Origin: Anaerolineaceae bacterium
Lineage (GTDB): Bacteria; Chloroflexota; Anaerolineae; Promineifilales; Promineifilaceae
DNA: 64,000 bases
Reading direction: 5' to 3'
Assembly (NCBI GenBank): GCA_002699125.1
Contig: PABI01000067.1
Coordinates: forward strand, 90,666 to 154,665
The notes under the pieces are model-generated. The model worked only from the letters and a program-made list of their open reading frames with translations. It ran no database searches and was not told where the DNA came from. Position numbers and translations under genes: made by a program. This document shows, in pieces, positions 1 to 8,409 of this stretch. Within the stretch, counting starts at the first letter, position 1. The number at the start of each line of letters is the position of its first letter.

Positions 1-2269
1 AGGTGGTGCGCAAAATGGGATGGCGGGTTACCAATCGGTTCATGGCCTGCTGGGCGAGTTCGGGGTTAATGCGGCCGTTCAGCCGCAGCGCCCGGGCAAT
101 GTTATAAACTGGGCTCTCCGGGGCAAGCTGGCACAAATACCAGATGGCCCGCTGTCCGTGCGAGAGCGGGAAGCGCTGCGGTGGATTTTCGGCGGCAGGC
201 ACGGTTTGAATTTGATTGTCAGCCGCCAGATAGGCGACCAATTGCTCGCTTAATTGCTGGATAGTGGGGCTTTCTAACAGATCAGCAATGGGCAGTTCGA
301 TTTGGAGGGCGTCTTCCACGGCCGTTTTCAGTTCAATTGCCTTTAACGAGTCGAGGCCGTAGCTGGCTAACGGCCGTTCTGGTTTAATTTGTTCCACTGG
401 TTGGCGCAGCAGAGAAGCCACCTGGTGCTGCAAGTAATTTGCGACAGCTTTTGCCTGCTCGGTTCCGGTAGGCAAAGCTAGGATCTTTTCGGCAGAAATC
501 TCAGGCAGTGGCATCGTTGTTGAGGCTGCGGCCGTTTGAAATTCCGGGACATCCTCGCCGATGATCTTGATATCGCCTGCCAGGTACAGGTCGCGGGTTT
601 TGCCGCGTTGGATTTTGCCGCTGGACGTTTTGGGGATGGCGCGCGGCTGCACCAGAATAACGCCGTAGAGTTGGAGATCATGCTCCTCAGCGATGGCCTG
701 GCGCAAAATGGGGGCCGCTTCGGCGATGTCTGTGCGGCGGTGGCTGCGCTTGACTTCGTGGACCAGGAACAGTTTTTCTTCGCCGTCAACCTCGATGGTG
801 AAAGCTGCGCCAGCGTCTGGCGCCAGCGCTTCATGGCTGGCCTGGGCCGTCTTTTCGATGTCCTGCGGGTAATGGTTACGGCCGCGAATGATGAGCAGCT
901 CTTTCAGGCGGCCGGTAACGTACAGCTGGCCGTCCTGCAAAAAGCCGAGGTCGCCGCTGCGCATGTAGCGCGTGTTGTCTTCGGGCAGCGTGGCGTGGAA
1001 AGTCTGGTTGGTAGCGTCGGGATTTTGCCAATAGCCTTGAGCGACGCTGTTGCCGCTGATCCAGATTTCGCCAATTTCGCCATCGGCGCAAGGCGTGTGG
1101 GTGTGCGGATTAACAATGCGGATGGCTTGTTCATCCAGCAGCAAGGTGCCGCTGCTGACAAGCAGACGGCCGTCACTCTCATCGTCGGTTGGTTGGGCCA
1201 GGTTTTGTTCGAGGGCGGTGGTTTGGAAACGGCCGTAAACCGGCTCACTGCTGCGGTCACTGCCGGTCACAATCAAGGTGGCTTCGGCCAGCCCGTAGCA
1301 GGGATAAAAAGATGACAGCTTAAAGCCGTTAGGAGCAAACGTTTCGGCAAAGGTAGTTAGCGTTTCGTGGCGAATTGGCTCGGCCCCGTTGTAAGCCAGC
1401 GTCCAGCGGCTTAAATCGAGACCGGCTTGCTGCTCCGGTGAGATGTTGTCGAGGCAAAGCTGGTAGGCAAAGTTGGGCGCACCGCTGATTGTGGCCTGGT
1501 ATTTAGAGATGGCATCCAGCCAGCGGATGGGCTTTTGCAAAAAGGCAAAGGGGGACATGAGCACGGTCCAGCCGTGACAATAAATCGGCTGTAAGATGCC
1601 GCCAATCAGACCCATGTCGTGATACGGCGGCAGCCAGCTCACGCCCTGGCTGCGCTCGCTCAGCTCAAATCCTTTGTAGATGAGGGCCAGGTTGCTGAGC
1701 AGGTTGTGATGCGACAGCATCACCCCTTTGGGCTCGCCGGTGGAGCCGGAGGTGTACTGCAAAAAGGCGACGTTTTGCGGCGAAATGTCGGGCGTTTGCC
1801 AGGCTTCCGGATCGTTGCTGAGGGTGTCGACGGCAATCCAGTGCATGGTGGACAGGTCCGGCATATGGTCGATGCGGGATTGGCGATCCTGGTAGGTGTC
1901 GTTGTCGGTGAGCACAACTTTAGCCTGGGCATCGTCCATGATGGCTTGCAGGCGGGCATCGTGCCGGTTGCGGCGCGGCGGGTAGGAAGGCACGGCAATC
2001 CAGCCGGCGTAGAGGCAGCCAAAAAAGGCGGCGATGTAATCCAGTCCGGGTGGGTAAAGGAGCAACGCCCGGTCGCCCACCTGACCCTGTTCTTGCAGAA
2101 GCAGGGCAATCTGGCGGGCGCGCTGGTCGAGTTGGGCGTAGGTTAACGGCCGTTCATCCGTTTCACCATCGGCCAGGAAAGTGTATAAAAGTTTGTCCGG
2201 GCTGTCATTGGCTCGACAGCGCAACATATCCACCAGGGTGGCAAATGAGTGGGGTTTGGATTGTGCCAT
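1..2269 (-). CDS. Lipo-initiating NRPS, fatty acyl-AMP ligase / PCP / condensation domain (partial, runs off the left edge)
   Basis: About 756 residues are visible. Residues 1-585 are a fatty acyl-AMP ligase of the FAAL type: it has LLLYPPGLDYIAAFFGCLYA near the N-terminus and the AMP-binding P-loop YTSGSTGEPKG near residue 172. Such domains activate a fatty acid and pass it to a carrier protein. A PCP domain follows, with GLDSLKAIEL carrying the phosphopantetheine serine at S641. From about residue 695 a condensation domain begins (LSHGQRAIWYL, then RHPILRTT, the C1 and C2 motifs). The open reading frame continues past base 1, so the active-site HHxxxDG and later modules are unseen. The start is ATG at 2269. 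It is the last visible gene of a minus-strand run with the acyltransferase, dehydrogenase, ACP and FkbH genes, which suggests an N-acylated peptide or hybrid product. Confidence 0.9.
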   Translation of the reverse strand, partial: MAQSKPHSFATLVDMLRCRANDSPDKLLYTFLADGETDERPLTYAQLDQRARQIALLLQEQGQVGDRALLLYPPGLDYIAAFFGCLYAGWIAVPSYPPRRNRHDARLQAIMDDAQAKVVLTDNDTYQDRQSRIDHMPDLSTMHWIAVDTLSNDPEAWQTPDISPQNVAFLQYTSGSTGEPKGVMLSHHNLLSNLALIYKGFELSERSQGVSWLPPYHDMGLIGGILQPIYCHGWTVLMSPFAFLQKPIRWLDAISKYQATISGAPNFAYQLCLDNISPEQQAGLDLSRWTLAYNGAEPIRHETLTTFAETFAPNGFKLSSFYPCYGLAEATLIVTGSDRSSEPVYGRFQTTALEQNLAQPTDDESDGRLLVSSGTLLLDEQAIRIVNPHTHTPCADGEIGEIWISGNSVAQGYWQNPDATNQTFHATLPEDNTRYMRSGDLGFLQDGQLYVTGRLKELLIIRGRNHYPQDIEKTAQASHEALAPDAGAAFTIEVDGEEKLFLVHEVKRSHRRTDIAEAAPILRQAIAEEHDLQLYGVILVQPRAIPKTSSGKIQRGKTRDLYLAGDIKIIGEDVPEFQTAAASTTMPLPEISAEKILALPTGTEQAKAVANYLQHQVASLLRQPVEQIKPERPLASYGLDSLKAIELKTAVEDALQIELPIADLLESPTIQQLSEQLVAYLAADNQIQTVPAAENPPQRFPLSHGQRAIWYLCQLAPESPVYNIARALRLNGRINPELAQQAMNRLVTRHPILRTT

Positions 2270-2286
2270 AAATTTGTCCGTTACCA

Positions 2287-2332
2287 TTGATACGTGACGC
2301 GTGACCGGATCAAATCACGTTGCACGTATCAA
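2287..2332. repeat. Long imperfect hairpin between the FkbH-like and NRPS genes
   Basis: The arms at 2287-2304 and 2315-2332 pair over TTGATACGTG and CGTGA with a 3-nt internal mismatch and a 10-nt loop. The hairpin overlaps the stop codon of the upstream FkbH-like gene. The left arm contains tandem CGTGA units, and the right side shares CAAATCACG with hairpins at 42400-42438 and 44701-44754. It has no clear U-tract, so it may be a dispersed element or an RNA-stability hairpin and not a simple terminator. Confidence 0.6.
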
Positions 2333-3402
2333 ATAATGTGAATCTCCACGTAGTCGGGGAAAGGTTGGATCTCTTGCAGCGAATTTTCAAAAATGACCAG
2401 GTTGTCTTCGTTTGCGATTTCGGTGAAGCCGCCAAATTTGTAAGTGATGTACATGAGGCGGTTACGGCCGTTAGGAATAAAGTGGGCTCGCAGCGATACC
2501 CCAGCCGCTTTGGCCAGGTTCATGATGTGGGTCATCATGATGGTGCCCACGCCGCGCGACATCACCCGGCAGGACATCAACAGCAGCTTCACCGTCCAGA
2601 AGGCTGGCTCTTTTTCCACCAGGGCCAGGCCGATGGTGCCGTAGGTGCCGTAGCGATCATTCAGGCTGGAAACAAACAGTAGGTGATCGTCGGATTGGCG
2701 CAGTTGGTTAAGTTCCTCATAGGAATAGGTGTAGCCGGTGGTGTTGAGCTGGTTGGTGCGCATCGTCAGTTCTTCGGCCCGCTGCAAATCTTCTTCGCCA
2801 GCTTTTTTGATGGTGAACACCATGTCCAGATTGGTCAAAAACGCTTCATTGTTGTCGGCAAAGTTCTCTTCGGCCTGTTTGCGCTGGATATCGCTCTGGT
2901 ACATTTTGCGGCGCAGCTTCGATTCCGGCGTAATAAAACGCGGCATCAGGCGCGGATGGTCCAGCATTTCGTCCAGCTCAAGGGCGTCGAAACAAAGCAC
3001 TTCGGGGTGGGTGAACTGCACTTCTTCACGCTCAAAGGGTTGGTCATCGACAAAGGCCAGCGTGTCGATACCGATGTTGAGGTCGGCGGCAATTTGCTCA
3101 ATAGATTGCGACTTGGGATTCCAGTTGATTTGTGGATAGATGAAATATTCATCGATGCCAAACGCTTTTAGCTGCACCATAGCCGGTTCATATTCATTGC
3201 GGCTGGCAATGGCGTTGAGAATGCCGCGCTCATCCAGCGTTTTGATGATGTGGACAACTTCCGGGCGCAGTTTCAGCGTGTCGCTTTCCAGCAAAACACC
3301 TTCCCAGACGGTGTTGTCTAAATCCCACACCACGCATTTGAGCGCGTTTACCTTTTTTGCTTCGGCAATGGCCATCTCGCGATGGGTCTGATCGAGCATC
3401 AT
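2329..3402 (-). CDS. FkbH-type HAD protein (glyceryl-ACP synthase-like)
   Basis: This 357-residue protein has a HAD domain with VVWDLDNTVWEG (D27 and D29) and the second conserved block FVDDQPFEREE, followed by a GNAT-like C-terminal half. That architecture is typical of FkbH. Family members dephosphorylate 1,3-bisphosphoglycerate and load the glyceryl unit on a discrete ACP, the first step to hydroxy- or methoxymalonyl-ACP in FK520, ansamitocin and zwittermicin pathways. The gene sits directly downstream of a discrete ACP gene and a 3-hydroxyacyl-CoA dehydrogenase-type gene, matching the FkbH/FkbJ/FkbK set. No FkbI-type acyl-CoA dehydrogenase or FkbG O-methyltransferase is visible; they could lie beyond the left edge. 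The family assignment is firm; the exact substrate is inferred. Confidence 0.9.
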   Translation of the reverse strand: MMLDQTHREMAIAEAKKVNALKCVVWDLDNTVWEGVLLESDTLKLRPEVVHIIKTLDERGILNAIASRNEYEPAMVQLKAFGIDEYFIYPQINWNPKSQSIEQIAADLNIGIDTLAFVDDQPFEREEVQFTHPEVLCFDALELDEMLDHPRLMPRFITPESKLRRKMYQSDIQRKQAEENFADNNEAFLTNLDMVFTIKKAGEEDLQRAEELTMRTNQLNTTGYTYSYEELNQLRQSDDHLLFVSSLNDRYGTYGTIGLALVEKEPAFWTVKLLLMSCRVMSRGVGTIMMTHIMNLAKAAGVSLRAHFIPNGRNRLMYITYKFGGFTEIANEDNLVIFENSLQEIQPFPDYVEIHII

Positions 3403-3443
3403 TAAACTCTCCCTGAACGATTGTTTAGGTAGCTTGAATTTTG

Positions 3444-3463
3444 ATTCCCGCCTGCGCGGGAAT
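3444..3463. repeat. dRS3-like 20-bp inverted repeat
   Basis: ATTCCCGCCTGCGCGGGAAT lies in the intergenic space between the ACP and FkbH genes and is followed by GACAG. A sister copy in the opposite orientation lies at 20839-20858. The form ATTCCC-N8-GGGAAT equals that of the dRS3 repeats of Neisseria. The resemblance may reflect a widespread mobile or phage-target repeat, or convergence. Confidence 0.7.
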
Positions 3464-3477
3464 GACAGTTGAAAGAT

Positions 3478-3726
3478 TTAAGTTGTCGGTACGTTTTTGG
3501 CCATGATGAGGCTGGTCATGGCATTGATTGTGCGGAAGTTGTCGAGCAGGAGCTCTTCATTGGCCAGGGTGACCCCCATTTGTTGCTCCACAAAAAGGAC
3601 AATCTGCATGGCAAAGAGGGATGTAACGAAGCCTAGAGAAAAAATATCTTCGTCGTCTTGCAGATCGTAATCTTTGAAATATTTGGCCAAAAAGGTGCGG
3701 ATTTGTTGCTTAATTTCTGTTTCCAT
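3478..3726 (-). CDS. Discrete acyl carrier protein (FkbJ-like)
   Basis: An 82-residue acidic helical protein with the carrier-protein layout: EDIFSLGFVTSLFAMQIV places the presumed phosphopantetheine serine at S36. The usual D of the DSL motif is replaced by T (VTSL). The gene stands between the 3-hydroxyacyl-CoA dehydrogenase-type gene and the FkbH-type gene, so it is probably the carrier on which the glyceryl and then hydroxymalonyl unit is built. An upstream GGAGG-like sequence (rc of cttcctcc at about 3733-3740) supports the ATG start. Confidence 0.88.
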   Translation of the reverse strand: METEIKQQIRTFLAKYFKDYDLQDDEDIFSLGFVTSLFAMQIVLFVEQQMGVTLANEELLLDNFRTINAMTSLIMAKNVPTT

Positions 3727-3773
3727 GGGGTACTTCCTCCAGGGTTTTAATTGGTTTGATGGGGTTTATTAAA

Positions 3774-4628
3774 TTAATAGGCATAAAATCCAGCGCCGCT
3801 TTTACGGCCGTACAATCCCGCATCCACCATTTTTCGCAGTAGGGGACAGGGGCGATACTTACTGTCGGCGAAGCTTTCGTGCAGCACTTCGATTGAGTAA
3901 AGGATGGTGTCCAGGCCGATGAGATCGGCCGTTTCCAACGGACCCATCTTGTGACCAAAACATTTCTTGAAAATTTGATCGACATCTTCGGCGTTGGAAA
4001 CGCCTTCGTGAAGCAGAAAAGCAGCCTCGTTGATGGTGAGCATGAGCACCCGGTTGGAGACAAAGCCGGGCGAATCGTTGACCACGATGCAATCTTTGTT
4101 CATGCCGGCCAGGAACTGTTGGGCAATGTCCAGGGCTGAATCGCTGGTGTGGTAACCACGGATGACTTCAACTGTCGGCTTCATGGGAACCGGGTTCATG
4201 AAGTGCATGCCCACAATGCGGTCCGGGCGGGTGGTGACGGAGCCGATGCGGGTGATAGAGATGCAGGAGGTGTTGGCCGCAAAAACCGTTTTGGGCGGGC
4301 AGATGGCATCGAGCTGCGGATAAATTTCTTTTTTGATCTGCCATTTTTCTGTGCTGTTTTCCACAACAAAATCAACATCTTGCAGCTGTTGATAATCGGT
4401 TGTGAAATTGATTTGGGAGATGAGTTCATCTGGGGTTTTGTCAGATTCTTTGGGGGTATTAAACAAACGGCTTAGGCGTATGTTTTGATAAATTTGGTCC
4501 TTTGCCTGGGCCAAAATATCGTCTTGAATGTCGATGAGTACAACGTCATGCTGCGTTTGTGCCAGGGCTTGAGCCACACCAATACCCATGACACCCGCGC
4601 CAATGACGCCGATCCGTTTCAGTATCAA
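3774..4628 (-). CDS. 3-hydroxyacyl-CoA dehydrogenase family protein (FkbK/ZmaE-like)
   Basis: 284 residues with an N-terminal Rossmann motif RIGVIGAGVMGIGVAQALA and the conserved block VGMHFMNPVPMKP, then the helical C-terminal dimerisation domain (PGFVSNRVLM, GPLETADLIGLDT). Family members oxidise 3-hydroxyacyl-CoA; in glyceryl-ACP pathways FkbK-type relatives oxidise the terminal hydroxyl of glyceryl-ACP. The start is TTG at 4628, chosen because AAGGAG lies 8 nt upstream. The gene lies 47 bp upstream of the ACP gene in the same direction. A catabolic beta-oxidation role is possible, but the context with ACP and FkbH favours extender-unit synthesis. Confidence 0.85.
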   Translation of the reverse strand: MILKRIGVIGAGVMGIGVAQALAQTQHDVVLIDIQDDILAQAKDQIYQNIRLSRLFNTPKESDKTPDELISQINFTTDYQQLQDVDFVVENSTEKWQIKKEIYPQLDAICPPKTVFAANTSCISITRIGSVTTRPDRIVGMHFMNPVPMKPTVEVIRGYHTSDSALDIAQQFLAGMNKDCIVVNDSPGFVSNRVLMLTINEAAFLLHEGVSNAEDVDQIFKKCFGHKMGPLETADLIGLDTILYSIEVLHESFADSKYRPCPLLRKMVDAGLYGRKSGAGFYAY

Positions 4629-4720
4629 ATTGATTTACTCCTTATACGCTTAATTTTTTATGGTCGATCTGGCCAATAGGTGCTCAGGCTACGGCCGTTT
4701 CTTGCTCAACCATTATTTGC

Positions 4721-6226
4721 TTATCTGCTGTTACCACGGCGATGCAAACGGTTTTGCCGCCTTTTTGCGCCACGATCTTTTTGCTGCATGGCTTGGTGGG
4801 AGGAGGCGTTGTCTTGAGGAGATGTAAACTGCAACGGGGGCTCCAGTTTTGCCGGGTCCAGGTCTGACCCATTAGACAAAACTGTTTCCCACTGTAAATT
4901 AACGCCAGAAAGCCATAATTTGCGGATCGTTGTCAATAAAAACCAATGATCATCCTGCTGATCATAAGAGTAGCGTAAGGTGGGATAGATTAAAGCGTAC
5001 TGCTCCGGCTTGCATTGCGGATGCTGCTTGGCAAAAGCGCCCAATGATTGTCCGGGGCCAACTTCAATCAGATGATAATTTTGCGCCTGGCCCAACAAAT
5101 TACGCAGCATGGAAAAATATTGCACAGGTTGGCACATGTGCCTGGCCCAATAGGTGGGATCTGTGGCTTGTTTGGCCGTCATCCATTCGCCTGTCACGTT
5201 AGACAGATACGGTATTTGGGGAGCTGCATAGGTGATGGTTTGGGCAAGTTTTGTTAATTCGGCGACCGCACCCTGCATCATGTGGGAATGAAAGGCGTGG
5301 GTGGTGTCAAGTAGACGACAGGCCACCTGCTGGTTTTGTAATTTTTGCTGTACAGACTGAATGGCGTCGGCTTCTCCAGCTAAAATCGTCAGGGCATCGC
5401 CGTTGTGCGCAGAGAGGGAGACTTGTTCGCTCAAGTAAGGAGCTACCTCATCCTGAGAGAGCGGGACGGCCAGCATTTTGCCTGGAGGCAGTGCCTGGAT
5501 CAGTTGGGCGCGTCGGGCAACAAGGGTGAGGGCATCTTTTAAGGTGAGGACGCCGGCCAGCGTCGCTGCTACATATTCGCCCAGGCTGTAGCCAATGAGA
5601 CCATCTGGTTCAATGCCCCACTGCTGCAACAGTCGCGCCAGGGCGTATTCAATGCTAAAGACGAGAGGGTGGGCAACGGCCGTTTCCTGCAATTTCGCTT
5701 CTTGTTCATTGTCCGTGCTGGGACTGGACTTGCGTCCGAGCATGGCAGCCAGGTCAAACCCGGCGGCGGGAGCGGCTTCAGAAGCAGGTTCTGTTGGCGG
5801 TGGGTATAAAAGCTCTGTTAAGGATTGGTTGAGATACGGCCGTAACGCTGCATCACATTCGTCAACAATCTCCCGAAAAGTGGGAATTGTTTCATATAGG
5901 CCACGCCCCATCTGCAAATAATGATCGCCAATGCCGGGGAACATAAAAATAGTGCGTGGCGTTTGGACGGCCGCGTTTTTTATCTCATCGGCTGCTAACT
6001 GGTGGGCAAGTTCTTCGGTGTTGTTGATCAATGCTGCCTGGCGAAAGACGTTCCCTGTTTCTTCCTGGCCCAAATGCGCGGCGATTTCACCCAACGAGAC
6101 GTGGGGGTATTGTTGTATATACCGCGTCAAAACGATCGATTTTTGTTGAAGTTCAGTTGTAGAAGTGCCCGTTAATGGCAATAAATACCATTTAGGCCGT
6201 TGCAGTGATTGATGAGGACTATGCAT
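4721..6226 (-). CDS. Stand-alone acyltransferase (trans-AT-like) of the PKS/NRPS cluster
   Basis: 501 residues. After a KS-AT linker-like region (PKWYLLPLTGTS) comes an acyltransferase domain with FMFPGIGDHY, the nucleophile elbow GYSLGEY, and the catalytic-histidine region THAFHSHMM. The HAFH motif fits malonyl- or hydroxymalonyl-type specificity. No ketosynthase, ketoreductase or carrier domain is fused. It probably moves the ACP-bound extender to the assembly line, as ZmaF does in zwittermicin synthesis; this is inferred from context. The C-terminal ~25 residues are unusually rich in Q, R and K. Another frame (to a stop at 4684) reads more like protein and contains an in-frame TAV from the ACGGCCGT repeat, so a frameshift near 4760-4800 is possible. 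It is the first gene of the cluster in transcription order. Confidence 0.85.
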   Translation of the reverse strand: MHSPHQSLQRPKWYLLPLTGTSTTELQQKSIVLTRYIQQYPHVSLGEIAAHLGQEETGNVFRQAALINNTEELAHQLAADEIKNAAVQTPRTIFMFPGIGDHYLQMGRGLYETIPTFREIVDECDAALRPYLNQSLTELLYPPPTEPASEAAPAAGFDLAAMLGRKSSPSTDNEQEAKLQETAVAHPLVFSIEYALARLLQQWGIEPDGLIGYSLGEYVAATLAGVLTLKDALTLVARRAQLIQALPPGKMLAVPLSQDEVAPYLSEQVSLSAHNGDALTILAGEADAIQSVQQKLQNQQVACRLLDTTHAFHSHMMQGAVAELTKLAQTITYAAPQIPYLSNVTGEWMTAKQATDPTYWARHMCQPVQYFSMLRNLLGQAQNYHLIEVGPGQSLGAFAKQHPQCKPEQYALIYPTLRYSYDQQDDHWFLLTTIRKLWLSGVNLQWETVLSNGSDLDPAKLEPPLQFTSPQDNASSHQAMQQKDRGAKRRQNRLHRRGNSR

Positions 6227-6665
6227 ATAAATTGAACAGAAATTTGCAATTCATGCAGTATTTTTGTTAAAGCAGGCAAGGTTTTGAAACAAATAAAACC
6301 TGGCTGGCCTGCTTTTGCTCGGGTAAATCACAATTTCATAATTCTTTGTGATTTACATAATAGGACAAAATTTAAGCTGTTTTTGGGCATAGTAGCACAG
6401 ACAGCAAAAATAACTCTATAAAAGAGCTATAAAACAGCTGCAAATGACCTTGCAAACCACCTATTGAAATAGTAACGACTTAAGAGTTTCTTATTGGCTT
6501 TCCCACCGAGTCCGAAGGTGTGAAGAGTGTGCATCTGTCGGACAAAGCCAAATAACTGTAACCTGGAAGTAGTACCCAAGCTAAGCCCGCGTAAGTATAC
6601 GGTTGTGAGCAAACAATGCAAATCGAATTTTATAACGAGAGGGGCAATGCTGTTTTGGCCAATGC
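6227..6665. other. AT-rich non-coding region with three hairpins upstream of the biosynthetic cluster
   Basis: No convincing gene lies here. Three inverted repeats stand out. First, 6269-6315 has outer arms AAAGCAGGC/GCCTGCTTT and inner arms AGGTTTT/AAAACCT. Second, 6323-6356 has perfect 11-bp arms GTAAATCACAA/TTGTGATTTAC. Third, 6494-6551 has outer TTGGCTTT/AAAGCCAA and inner GTCCGA/TCGGAC with an 8-nt one-sided bulge. The first two lie within 130 bp of the acyltransferase start and could form its 5' leader. The last resembles a folded small RNA but matches no family I recognise. Confidence 0.5.
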
Positions 6666-7448
6666 CTAATTTTGCATAAAGGGGTTGAGGTAGAAGGAGA
6701 GGTAGTTGAGAGGCTTGTTGGAGCCGGCGGTGATAACGGCCGTTTCTGCCTCCGGTGCAGCTAAAACGACATCGTATAGATCGATTTCATGTTGGGCGGT
6801 GCTTGTTTGGAAACGGCCGTTGCCATCCACGAAGTACAAAAAGAGGTCTTCGCCTGGTTGGGGCAGTTCAATAGTTGCTGTGCCGCCTGCGGGCAGAATG
6901 CTGCTGGTGAGCCGGGCCGACACGTGTGCATCGGTGGCGCCATTTGGCCCAATGATATCCCGCACGGTGGCATCGCCGACACTGCGGGTAGTCATGCTGC
7001 TGAGTTTGGTTTGTTCGTAGTGTGGCGGTAGGCCCATGTGCTGCACATCGGCTACAAACCAGATTTGAATGACGCGGGTGAATTCATCCGTCTGGTTCAA
7101 TTCCTGGTGTTGGATGAAATTGCCGGAAAACATGCGCTGCACTTCCCCGGCGGTAATGGCTCCTTTGCCGCCGGTCGTATCTTCGTGATACAGCTCACCA
7201 TCAATGACGTAGGTGAAAATCTCCAGCCCGCGATGGGGATGCCAGCGGAAGCCGTTGTGTGGCGCAATCTGGGTCATGTGCGCCGTGAGCATGCCGCTCA
7301 GCCGCTGCAACGGGCTGAATCCACCCACGGCAAAGTGGGAGGTCAGCCAATGGACCGGGTTGATCAGCGGAAACGTGTTTGCCTTGTAAAATTGCAGGTT
7401 GCTGTTGATCTCCAGATTGTTGATGACGCTGTTAAACATGGAACTCAT
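6666..7448 (-). CDS. Pirin-family bicupin
   Basis: 260 residues with the pirin signature HPHRG. H70, H72, H114 and E116 are placed as in the iron site of pirins. The second cupin is less conserved. Pirins are iron-binding proteins; some have quercetinase activity and others act as redox-linked regulators. The ATG overlaps the stop of the upstream VOC gene by 4 bp, implying translational coupling, and the pair follows the YceI gene. The operon promoter lies upstream of yceI under apparent TetR control. Confidence 0.93.
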   Translation of the reverse strand: MSSMFNSVINNLEINSNLQFYKANTFPLINPVHWLTSHFAVGGFSPLQRLSGMLTAHMTQIAPHNGFRWHPHRGLEIFTYVIDGELYHEDTTGGKGAITAGEVQRMFSGNFIQHQELNQTDEFTRVIQIWFVADVQHMGLPPHYEQTKLSSMTTRSVGDATVRDIIGPNGATDAHVSARLTSSILPAGGTATIELPQPGEDLFLYFVDGNGRFQTSTAQHEIDLYDVVLAAPEAETAVITAGSNKPLNYLSFYLNPFMQN

Positions 7449-8311
7449 GCGGTTTGCACCTTGAGCAGCAGATTGTTTTTTGAAGGGTCTTGTAAGGCAA
7501 GACCATCCTCTGTGTGCTCGTAAGAGACATTGTTTGCTTTTAATTTTTCTTCAACGGCCGTTAGCGCTTCCTGGGATGGTAGAAGAATTTGGAAGTAGCG
7601 CAGTCCGGCGGAACCGTTTGGGGGTGGCGGTGCACCCTGGCCTGCCCAGGTGTTGAGGCCAATGTGGTGATGGTAGCCACCGGCGGAAATAAAGCCGGCG
7701 CTGGGTCCATAGCGCATGATGCGCTCAAAGCCCAAAATATCGCAGTAAAACCCTTCGGCTTCATCTACATCGCGAATGTGCAGGTGGATGTGGCCCATTT
7801 TGGTGCCGTCGTGCAATCCATGCCATTCGCGCGATTGGCCGTTAAGTTCGCCGATCAGGCTTTGCAGGTCCAGGGGGAGCGTGTTCATTTGCAGACGGCC
7901 GTTTTGCACCGGCCACTCTTCCCGCTGACGATCCCGGTAAATCTCGATCCCATTGCCATCCGGATCCGACAAATAGATTGCCTCGCTAACGCTGTGGTCG
8001 GAAAAACCGCCCAGCGGCGTTTCGGTATCGACCAGGTTTTTGAATGTTCTGGCCAGCTCCAGCCGGCTGGGAACCAATAAGGCAAAATGGTACAGGCCAG
8101 TCTTGCCGCGTGGCAAGGTTGCGCCGGGCTTTTCGACCAGTTCAAGGAGCGGCCGTTCGGCCGTACCCAAGACCGCCACATTGTCGTCCCGACTAAGCAG
8201 CTTCAGGCCAATGTTGTGCGTGTAATAGGGCAGGGAGCGATCAAAATCCGCTACGGTTAACGAAACTAAACCGATTTGTGTCTTTGGGTGTATTGCTTCC
8301 ATTACTTTCAA
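7445..8311 (-). CDS. Two-module VOC dioxygenase-like protein (CatE-type)
   Basis: 288 residues with two vicinal-oxygen-chelate modules, about 10-135 and 150-285. Segments such as DPDGNGIEIYRDR and MGHIHLHIRDVDEAEGFYCD are typical of the YfiE/CatE group of catechol-2,3-dioxygenase-like proteins. Metal-ligand residues are plausible (H in GHIHLH, H in YHHHIGLN, E in GIEIY). The true substrate is unknown. A downstream internal ATG (8302) is an alternative start. It is coupled to the pirin gene, and the pair may act in aromatic or quinone detoxification. Confidence 0.88.
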   Translation of the reverse strand: MKVMEAIHPKTQIGLVSLTVADFDRSLPYYTHNIGLKLLSRDDNVAVLGTAERPLLELVEKPGATLPRGKTGLYHFALLVPSRLELARTFKNLVDTETPLGGFSDHSVSEAIYLSDPDGNGIEIYRDRQREEWPVQNGRLQMNTLPLDLQSLIGELNGQSREWHGLHDGTKMGHIHLHIRDVDEAEGFYCDILGFERIMRYGPSAGFISAGGYHHHIGLNTWAGQGAPPPPNGSAGLRYFQILLPSQEALTAVEEKLKANNVSYEHTEDGLALQDPSKNNLLLKVQTA

Positions 8312-8342
8312 TCTTACTGTTTTCCTTGGTGCATGAAAAGCA

Positions 8343-8392
8343 AAAAGTGATAAGTGAAAAATTTGCTCAGCCGCTTTTCACTTATCACTTTT
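8343..8392. terminator. Perfect 18-bp inverted repeat downstream of the YceI gene
   Basis: AAAAGTGATAAGTGAAAA at 8343-8360 and its exact complement at 8375-8392 flank a 14-nt loop. The hairpin starts 18 bp downstream of the yceI stop and lies before the VOC start, so it could attenuate transcription into VOC-pirin or protect the yceI message. Its arm repeats AGTGA in a 7-nt step, like the hairpins at 2287 and 42400. Confidence 0.65.
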
Positions 8393-8409
8393 CACTATGC
8401 TATTTGCAC

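Noticed and set aside
536..1315. 259-codon plus-strand open frame inside the NRPS gene
   Set aside because: It is antisense to a well-conserved FAAL domain and has no recognisable protein features; it is a shadow of codon bias.
6427..6621. 64-codon minus-strand frame in the AT-rich leader
   Set aside because: It overlaps the 6494-6551 hairpin, has no ribosome site and looks like chance.
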